DNA of 6,144 bases from Hellea balneolensis (GTDB lineage Bacteria; Pseudomonadota; Alphaproteobacteria; Caulobacterales; Maricaulaceae), in assembly GCA_003233025.1 (NCBI GenBank), contig QIKS01000177.1, forward strand, positions 1-6,144. The letters are read 5' to 3'. Below the pieces are notes generated by a model. It did no database searches and was not told the DNA's origin. It saw only the letters and a list, made by a program, of their open reading frames with translations. The translations under genes and the position numbers were made by a program. The number at the start of each line of letters is the position of its first letter. Within the stretch, counting starts at the first letter, position 1. Of this stretch, positions 1 through 3,566 are shown piece after piece.

Positions 1-91
1 CCCCATCGCCATGGAAGAAAGCCTCCGCTTCGCCATCCGCGAAGGTGGCCGCACAGTTGGCGCCGGTGTCGTATCAAAGATCGTCGAGTAA
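1..91 (+). CDS. tuf: Elongation factor Tu, C-terminal end (partial)
   Basis: The reading frame from base 2 to the TAA at 89-91 encodes the last 29 residues of EF-Tu, beginning PIAMEESLRF and ending in VGAGVVSKIVE. This closely matches the end of beta-barrel domain 3 in bacterial EF-Tu, including the near-invariant FAIREGGRTVGAGVV block. EF-Tu is the cytoplasmic GTPase that delivers aminoacyl-tRNA to the ribosomal A site. The G domain lies upstream of the window, so completeness cannot be judged. The gene ends 21 bases before tRNA-Trp, with no terminator-like hairpin between them, so read-through into tRNA-Trp and secE is likely. Many proteobacteria carry two tuf copies, and the copy next to secE is conventionally called tufB; the window cannot show whether a second copy exists. 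Confidence 0.97.
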   Translation, partial: PIAMEESLRFAIREGGRTVGAGVVSKIVE

Positions 92-112
92 AAATTAAGT
101 AGGAAAAATCGT

Positions 113-188
113 AGAGGTGTAGCTCAGCTGGTAGAGCATCGGTCTCCAAAACCGAGGGTCGGGAGTTCGAGCCTCTCCACCTCTGCCA
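113..188 (+). tRNA. tRNA-Trp (anticodon CCA)
   Basis: A complete 76-base cloverleaf can be folded by eye. The acceptor stem is AGAGGTG (113-119) with CACCTCT (178-184), seven perfect pairs. The D stem is GCTC/GAGC (122-125, 134-137). The anticodon stem is TCGGT/ACCGA around the loop CTCCAAA, which puts anticodon CCA at 146-148. The variable loop has five bases. The T stem is GGGAG/CTCTC with one G-U pair around TTCGAGC. The discriminator is G185, as expected for bacterial tRNA-Trp, and CCA is encoded at 186-188. It decodes UGG. It sits between tuf and secE, 21 bases before the secE start, and is probably cut out of a shared transcript. Confidence 0.98.
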
Positions 189-209
189 CGGTTTAAATGA
201 AAGATAATA

Positions 210-440
210 ATGGCTGATAACAAGGCAAAAACAGGACCGGTGAAATATCTGGGTCAAGTGCGCCAGGAGGGACGTAAAGTCGTCTGGCCGAGCGCGCGTG
301 AGACTATGGTCACCACGATTTTAGTGCTGATCATGATGGTTTTGTTTGGTATTTTCTTTTTCATTGTTGACTGGATTACAGCCAATGGTGTGACGTTCTT
401 TCTGAATATGGGAAGTCCCGGAACCGGGGCGGGAGGCTAA
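210..440 (+). CDS. secE: Protein translocase subunit SecE
   Basis: This encodes a 76-residue SecE, the small subunit that clamps SecY in the inner-membrane SecYEG channel. The amphipathic segment at residues 12-31 holds the family motif, seen here as QEGRKVVWPSARET. One transmembrane helix follows at about residues 33-56, very rich in Ile, Leu, Val, Met and Phe. The tail is short and Gly-rich. This is the one-helix form found in most bacteria; the E. coli protein has about 127 residues and three helices. The ribosome binding site is weak (AAAGA at 200-204), and an ATG at 197 is out of frame and closes within seven codons. The stop codon lies one base before the nusG GTG, and the nusG Shine-Dalgarno lies inside the last secE codons, so translation of the two is probably coupled. 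Confidence 0.96.
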   Translation: MADNKAKTGPVKYLGQVRQEGRKVVWPSARETMVTTILVLIMMVLFGIFFFIVDWITANGVTFFLNMGSPGTGAGG

Positions 441-441
441 A

Positions 442-975
442 GTGGCGGCAAAATGGTATATTGTCCAAGCGCATTCAAATTTTGAAAAGCGCGTTAAGGA
501 AAGCCTGCTTTCAGAGGCTGAGCAAAAGGGATTGTCCCATTTGTTCGAGGAGATTTTGGTGCCGACAGAGCAGATCGTCGAGATCAGGCGTGGGCGCAAG
601 GTTGAGAGCGAGCGCAAATATTTCCCCGGCTATGTTTTGGTGAAAATGCAGCTGACTGACGAAGCTTATCATCTGGTGAAAAATACACCGAAAGTGAGCG
701 GGTTTTTGGGGGCTGCCAATAAGCCTTTGCCGGTTTCTGACGCGGAAGTTCAGCGTATTGTCGGCAAGATCGCCGAAGCTGAAGATGCGCCGCGCTCGAC
801 GATTATCTTTGAAATTGGTGAAACCGTCAAAGTCGTCGATGGTCATTTTCAATCGTTTAACGGCGTTGTTGAAGACATTGATGTTGAAGCGGAGCGCCTA
901 AAGGTTGCGATTAATATTTTTGGCCGGGCAACCCCGGTCGAGTTGGAATATACCCAGGTGGAGAAAATCACCTAG
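442..975 (+). CDS. nusG: Transcription termination/antitermination factor NusG
   Basis: This encodes a 177-residue NusG, the usual full length. Residues 4-115 form the NGN domain that binds RNA polymerase over the DNA cleft, with WYIVQAHSNFE near the start and the family block KYFPGYVLVKM at 59-69. Residues 123-177 form the KOW domain, which reads EIGETVKVVDGHFQSFNGVVEDID and contacts Rho or ribosomal protein S10. NusG reduces pausing, helps Rho and couples RNA polymerase to the leading ribosome. The start is GTG at 442, supported by a strong GGGAGG at 431-436 with five bases of spacing; no in-frame ATG lies nearby and the protein aligns from MAAKWYIV. It begins one base after the secE stop. 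The following 107-base spacer holds regulatory hairpins before rplK. Confidence 0.97.
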   Translation: MAAKWYIVQAHSNFEKRVKESLLSEAEQKGLSHLFEEILVPTEQIVEIRRGRKVESERKYFPGYVLVKMQLTDEAYHLVKNTPKVSGFLGAANKPLPVSDAEVQRIVGKIAEAEDAPRSTIIFEIGETVKVVDGHFQSFNGVVEDIDVEAERLKVAINIFGRATPVELEYTQVEKIT

Positions 976-984
976 GGTATGAAA

Positions 985-1035
985 TGTCTGTGGGAGGTAG
1001 GTGCAAAGACCATGCACTGGCCCCGACCACGGACG
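985..1035 (+). promoter_or_regulatory. Candidate L1-binding operator in the rplK leader
   Basis: The outer stem GTCTGTGG (986-993) pairs with CCACGGAC (1027-1034), eight pairs with one G-U, and T985-G1035 can add a wobble. The inner stem GTGCA/TGCAC (1001-1005, 1013-1017) closes a seven-base loop. The asymmetric internal loop between them carries GGGAGG on one side and CCCCGA on the other. From memory, the L1 site of E. coli 23S rRNA (helices 76-77) has GGTGGGAGGCT facing AGCCGACC, so GTGGGAGG and CCGACC occur here in matching places. Known biology: L1 represses its own L11-L1 operon by binding an mRNA mimic of this rRNA site. That this hairpin is that operator is inferred from the likeness and its position before rplK-rplA. 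Confidence 0.7.
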
Positions 1036-1041
1036 CACTTA

Positions 1042-1064
1042 GTGCCAGACACAGGGTTTGGCGC
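1042..1064 (+). promoter_or_regulatory. Second rplK leader hairpin, next to the Shine-Dalgarno
   Basis: GTGCCAGAC (1042-1050) pairs with GTTTGGCGC (1056-1064), nine pairs including two G-U wobbles, around the loop ACAGG. It ends nine bases before the rplK Shine-Dalgarno GGAG (1073-1076). Its left arm could instead pair with the upstream operator, since CAGACA at 1046-1051 is the exact complement of TGTCTG at 985-990. The two folds exclude each other. A role in controlling rplK initiation is inference. Confidence 0.45.
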
Positions 1065-1082
1065 GTGAATTTGGAGTGAAAC

Positions 1083-1511
1083 ATGGCGAAGAAGATTGAG
1101 GGATACATCAAATTGATGGTTCCGGCGGGAACAGCCAACCCGTCACCACCATTGGGGCCTGCATTGGGTCAACGCGGTGTGAATATTATGGAATTTACCA
1201 AGGCATTTAATGCAAAAACGGCTGAGCTGGAAAAGGGCATGCCGATCCCGACCGTGATTACGGTCTACGGGGACAAGTCCTTTACATTTGAGACCAAAAC
1301 CCCGCCGGCTTCCTATTATTTAAAGAAGGCCGTCAAGCGGGATAGTGGTTCGAACGAGCCGGGCCGCGATATTGTCGCCACGGTGACCATGGCCCAGTGC
1401 CGGGAAATTGCCGAGCTTAAAATGCAAGATTTAACCGCGAATGATCTCGATCAGGCGGCAAAAATTATTGCAGGTTCTGCCCGCTCAATGGGCTTTGAGG
1501 TTACGGAGTAG
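1083..1511 (+). CDS. rplK: 50S ribosomal protein L11
   Basis: This encodes a 142-residue L11, the standard bacterial length. The N-terminal domain (about 1-70) holds the proline-rich block [19 protein letters not shown] at 20-38, which forms the thiostrepton-binding face with 23S helices 43-44 and meets EF-G and the stringent factor RelA. The C-terminal domain (about 75-142) binds rRNA and shows [12 protein letters not shown] and [15 protein letters not shown]. The segment just before it, [18 protein letters not shown], departs a little from the commonest family form but is not broken. The ATG at 1083 has GGAG at 1073-1076 with six bases of spacing. It lies downstream of the proposed L1 operator. 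The stop is four bases before rplA, whose Shine-Dalgarno lies inside rplK, so the two are probably coupled. Confidence 0.98.
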   Translation: MAKKIEGYIKLMVPAGTANPSPPLGPALGQRGVNIMEFTKAFNAKTAELEKGMPIPTVITVYGDKSFTFETKTPPASYYLKKAVKRDSGSNEPGRDIVATVTMAQCREIAELKMQDLTANDLDQAAKIIAGSARSMGFEVTE

Positions 1512-1515
1512 AATG

Positions 1516-2235
1516 ATGGCAAATAGAGGAAAAAGATTTGCAAGTGCGCTTGCAGGTGTCGACCGGGATGCTTTTTACACAGTAAAAGATGCGGTTGAAT
1601 TGGTGAAGAAAAACGCCGGTGCCAAATTTGATGAAACCATCGAAGTGGCGATCAATCTGGGTGTTGACCCGCGCCACGCTGACCAAATGGTTCGCGGTGT
1701 TTGCGATCTGCCCAATGGGACGGGCCGCTCTTTGCGGGTTGCGGTTTTTGCCAAGGACGCAAAGGCTGAAGAAGCCAAAAAGGCTGGCGCGGATATTGTT
1801 GGCGCAGAAGATTTGATGGCCAAGGTTCAGGCCGGTGAGATGGATTTCGATAAGGTTATCGCGACGCCAGATATGATGCCGCTTGTTGGTCGTCTCGGCC
1901 AAATTTTGGGCCCCAAAGGCATGATGCCAAACCCCAAGGTTGGCACGGTGACCATGGATATTGCAAAAGCTGTGGCTGATAGCAAAGGCGGCGCGGTCGA
2001 ATTTCGGGTTGAAAAGGCCGGAATTATCCACGCCGGTGTTGGCAAGGCCAGCTTTAGCGAACAAGCTTTGGCGCAAAATGTCAGTGCTTTTTTAAGCGCG
2101 ATCATGAGAGCTAAACCAACAGGTGCCAAAGGTACATATGTGAAAAAAGTGACCCTGTCTTCAACCATGGGGCCGGGGGTTAAAATTGACCCGGCAGAAG
2201 TTGCTGCGTCACTAGGGGCTTCAAACGCCTCATAA
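1516..2235 (+). CDS. rplA: 50S ribosomal protein L1
   Basis: This encodes a 239-residue L1, which forms the mobile L1 stalk that handles E-site tRNA exit; L1 is also the autorepressor of the L11-L1 operon in other bacteria. Domain I is made of the two ends (about 1-67 and 160-239) and domain II of the middle. [17 protein letters not shown] at 37-53, the signature [16 protein letters not shown] at 130-145, and the RNA-contacting Thr217-Met218-Gly219 in SSTMGPG are all present. Two ATG codons stand in tandem at 1513 and 1516. I chose 1516 because it lies seven bases after GGAG (1505-1508) and gives the usual MANRGKR start; 1513 would add one Met. The frame is open upstream to 1441, but that part lies inside rplK and is not real. 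The gene is followed by a long structured spacer. Confidence 0.97.
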   Translation: MANRGKRFASALAGVDRDAFYTVKDAVELVKKNAGAKFDETIEVAINLGVDPRHADQMVRGVCDLPNGTGRSLRVAVFAKDAKAEEAKKAGADIVGAEDLMAKVQAGEMDFDKVIATPDMMPLVGRLGQILGPKGMMPNPKVGTVTMDIAKAVADSKGGAVEFRVEKAGIIHAGVGKASFSEQALAQNVSAFLSAIMRAKPTGAKGTYVKKVTLSSTMGPGVKIDPAEVAASLGASNAS

Positions 2236-2243
2236 AGAATTTG

Positions 2244-2258
2244 GCGGGTTTTCCCCGC
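2244..2258 (+). other. Short GC hairpin just after rplA
   Basis: GCGGG (2244-2248) pairs with CCCGC (2254-2258) around the loop TTTTC, starting nine bases after the rplA stop; G2243-T2259 may add a wobble. No T-run follows, so it is not a good intrinsic terminator. It may protect the 3' end of rplKA mRNA or mark a processing point, but nothing in the sequence proves that. Confidence 0.4.
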
Positions 2259-2262
2259 TGGG

Positions 2263-2290
2263 TGCAATTGTTTCACGTGAAACAATTGCA
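2263..2290. other. parS: parS-like ParB binding site in a 28-bp perfect palindrome
   Basis: The core at 2269-2284 reads TGTTTCACGTGAAACA, an exact match to the chromosomal parS consensus TGTTNCACGTGAAACA bound by the ParB/Spo0J family. Perfect symmetry continues six bases further on each side: the left half is TGCAATTGTTTCAC (2263-2276) and the right half is its exact reverse complement, breaking at G2262 and A2291. Known biology: parS sites cluster near the origin, where ParB loads and spreads to form the partition complex. The site here lies between rplA and rplJ inside a transcribed cluster. As RNA the arms could form an 11-bp stem with a six-base loop, but no T-run follows, so termination is unlikely. 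Use as a real parS is inferred from the exact match; no parAB is visible. Confidence 0.85.
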
Positions 2291-2414
2291 AATGTCCGAG
2301 ATCACTGGTGCGAAAATAATCGCTTAAATATCCCGTGTGAGACAGAGCAAATAACCAATAAAAGCGGCTTCGCTTGGTTTTGGTTCGAGCCCTGGGACAG
2401 ACGACCACAAGGCG

Positions 2415-2435
2415 GGTGTTTTCATGTAAAACATC
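2415..2435 (+). terminator. Attenuator-like hairpin before rplJ (weak)
   Basis: GGTGTTTT (2415-2422) pairs with AAAACATC (2428-2435) around the loop CATGT, eight pairs with one G-U. A T-rich stretch follows at 2436-2450 (TTATTTGTGTATTTT). The stem is AT-rich and the T stretch is interrupted, so any termination would be partial. An attenuator between rplKA and rplJL fits the position but is inference. Confidence 0.3.
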
Positions 2436-2454
2436 TTATTTGTGTATTTTGTAA

Positions 2455-2475
2455 GGCATCTCATGGTGAGATGTC
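2455..2475 (+). promoter_or_regulatory. Hairpin directly upstream of the rplJ ribosome binding site
   Basis: GGCATCTCA (2455-2463) pairs with TGAGATGTC (2467-2475), nine pairs including one G-U, around the three-base loop TGG. It ends six bases before the rplJ Shine-Dalgarno GGGAG (2482-2486), close enough to affect ribosome access. An ATG at 2463-2465, in frame with rplJ, is buried in this hairpin, which argues against its use as the start. Confidence 0.5.
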
Positions 2476-2492
2476 AAAACAGGGAGACCGCA

Positions 2493-3008
2493 ATGGATCG
2501 CAAACAAAAAGAGGAACAAGTCAAAGTGCTGGAAGGCATTTTTGAAGCTTCCGGATCCGTTGTCATGGCTGAATATTCAGGCATGACGGTTGCGGAACTG
2601 ACTGATCTGCGCACACAATTACGCGAAAGCGGTGCAACGATCAGGGTTGTTAAAAACCGTCTCGCTAAAATCGCACTTAAAGGTACACCGGGCGAAGGTG
2701 TGACAGATCTGTTTAAAGGACCTGTCGCAATTGCTTATGGTGAGGATGTCATTAGTGCGCCGAAAGTGGCCGTAAATTTTGCCAAGGATAGTGATAATTT
2801 CAATATTCTGGGCGGCTTTATGGGAGAAGAAATTTTTGACGTTAGCGGTATTGAGGCATTGTCCAAATTACCGTCGCGTGATGAACTTATTGGCATGGTG
2901 GCTTCACGGCTTCTGGGTCAAGCTTCTGAGATAGGTAGCCGTCTTAATGCACCTGGGTCAGCTTTGGCTGGCGCAATTGGTGTTATTGGAGAGCGCGCAG
3001 CAGCTTAA
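2493..3008 (+). CDS. rplJ: 50S ribosomal protein L10
   Basis: This encodes a 171-residue L10, the base of the L10-L7/L12 stalk of the large subunit. The globular N-terminal part (about 1-130) holds AEYSGMTVAELTDLRTQLRE and IRVVKNRLAKIAL, the region that contacts 23S rRNA and L11. The C-terminal segment from about residue 130 (SRDELIGMVASRLLGQ onward, then Ala-rich) is the long helix that carries L7/L12 dimers. E. coli L10 has 165 residues and two dimers; the slightly longer tail here would allow three, as in some other bacteria, but this is inference. The ATG at 2493 is chosen because it gives the typical alphaproteobacterial MDRKQKEE start and has GGGAG at 2482-2486 with six bases of spacing. 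GTG 2442 and ATG 2463 are also in frame but lie in leader structure. rplL follows after 49 bases. Confidence 0.97.
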   Translation: MDRKQKEEQVKVLEGIFEASGSVVMAEYSGMTVAELTDLRTQLRESGATIRVVKNRLAKIALKGTPGEGVTDLFKGPVAIAYGEDVISAPKVAVNFAKDSDNFNILGGFMGEEIFDVSGIEALSKLPSRDELIGMVASRLLGQASEIGSRLNAPGSALAGAIGVIGERAAA

Positions 3009-3057
3009 TGTCAGGCTCGTAACTCTTGAACAAAAACGTAACTAAAAGGAAACTAAA

Positions 3058-3426
3058 ATGGCTGATATAGCTAAACTTGCGAAAGAATTGATGGGTCTTA
3101 CCATCATGGAAGCAAAAGAACTCAATGATATTCTTGAAGAAAACGGCATTAAGGCCGCTGCTGCTGTTGCAGTTGCTGGCCCCGCTGCTGGCGGCGGCGA
3201 AGCTGCTGTTGAGAAGGACGAATTTGACGTTGTCATGACGTCTTTCGGCGAAAAGAAAATCAATGTGATTAAAGAAGTCCGTGCGATCACCGGTCTTGGC
3301 CTCAAAGAAGCTAAAGACCTGGTTGAAGCGGCACCTAAAGCCGTCAAAGAAGGCGTGCCTAAGGACGAAGCCGAGGAAGTTAAAGCCAAGCTGGAAGCAG
3401 CTGGCGCGACTGTCGAGCTTAAGTAA
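3058..3426 (+). CDS. rplL: 50S ribosomal protein L7/L12
   Basis: This encodes a 122-residue acidic L7/L12, the multicopy stalk protein that recruits EF-Tu, EF-G, IF2 and release factors and stimulates their GTPase. The N-terminal dimerisation domain (about 1-32) binds L10. A flexible Ala/Gly-rich hinge follows (about 33-52, [20 protein letters not shown]). The C-terminal factor-binding domain (53-122) shows [24 protein letters not shown], the conserved helix pair that touches the GTPases. The length is normal and no residue looks wrong. The start at 3058 has AAGGA at 3046-3050 with seven bases of spacing. It is made in excess over L10 in other bacteria, which fits its own good ribosome binding site and the hairpin just downstream that may separate it from rpoB. 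Confidence 0.98.
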   Translation: MADIAKLAKELMGLTIMEAKELNDILEENGIKAAAAVAVAGPAAGGGEAAVEKDEFDVVMTSFGEKKINVIKEVRAITGLGLKEAKDLVEAAPKAVKEGVPKDEAEEVKAKLEAAGATVELK

Positions 3427-3434
3427 GACAAGAA

Positions 3435-3459
3435 CCCGGCGCGTTTTGTGCGCGCCGGG
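3435..3459 (+). other. Strong GC hairpin in the rplL-rpoB spacer
   Basis: CCCGGCGCG (3435-3443) pairs perfectly with CGCGCCGGG (3451-3459), nine GC pairs around the loop TTTTGTG, starting nine bases after the rplL stop. No T-run follows (ACAATGCTTG), so it is not a standard intrinsic terminator. In E. coli the same spacer holds a partial terminator and an RNase III processing site that lower rpoBC expression relative to rplJL. This hairpin may stabilise the rplL 3' end or serve a like purpose; that is inferred from position. A small hairpin ATGCT/AGCAT lies at 3463-3477. Confidence 0.6.
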
Positions 3460-3525
3460 ACAATGCTTGCAGAGCATAAAACCTGCGCTGTTTGAACCAG
3501 CTTAAAAGTTCAACAGATTTTTTAT

Positions 3526-3546
3526 AAACCGGAGCTGTCCGGTTTT
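3526..3546 (+). terminator. Candidate attenuator hairpin before rpoB
   Basis: AAACCGGA (3526-3533) pairs perfectly with TCCGGTTT (3538-3545) around the loop GCTG, and the right arm ends in a four-T run (3543-3546) followed by C. The run is short and overlaps the stem, so only partial termination is likely. It ends eight bases before the AGAGG part of the rpoB ribosome binding site and could also affect rpoB translation. Confidence 0.4.
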
Positions 3547-3566
3547 CATGAGCAGAGGTGTCTTTG

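Larger units (their letters stand above)
2291..2492 (+). promoter_or_regulatory. Structured rplJ leader (candidate L10 leader)
   Basis: This 202-base non-coding stretch precedes rplJ. Four folds can be seen. At 2353-2385, AACCAA/TTGGTT encloses AAGCG/CGCTT with loop GCTT. At 2389-2413 an imperfect stem has GCC/GGC and TGG/CCA separated by a one-base bulge on one side and a three-base bulge (CAA) on the other. The third and fourth are at 2415-2435 and 2455-2475, listed separately. Known biology: in many bacteria the L10-L12 complex binds a kink-turn leader before rplJ and represses translation. I could not identify the kink-turn with certainty, so the assignment rests on position and structure. 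An internal promoter may also lie here, but no convincing -35/-10 pair was found, and no open frame looks real. Confidence 0.5.

Noticed and set aside
2263..2290. The 28-bp palindrome as an intrinsic terminator
   Set aside because: The stem is AT-rich, and the sequence after it (AATGTCCGAG) has no T-run. The exact parS core is a better explanation.
2292..2327. Eleven-codon frame (MSEITGAKIIA) just after the parS palindrome, a possible leader peptide
   Set aside because: It has no Shine-Dalgarno, no run of regulatory codons and no link to a terminator pair; short frames of this size arise by chance.
2286..2329. Possible promoter with TTGCAA (2286-2291) as -35 and an AT-rich -10 at AATAAT or TTAAAT
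   Set aside because: The spacing is 23 bases or more, well outside the usual 16-18, and neither -10 candidate is a good match.
2381..2407. GGTTCGAGCCC followed by GACCA looks like the T arm and 3' end of a tRNA
   Set aside because: The T stem would have only two Watson-Crick pairs, no matching acceptor strand exists upstream, and no D or anticodon arm can be folded.
1827..2408. 193-codon open frame on the - strand across rplA and its downstream spacer
   Set aside because: It is antisense to a clear rplA gene, and its sequence resembles no family I recognise. It is a shadow of the coding strand's base bias.
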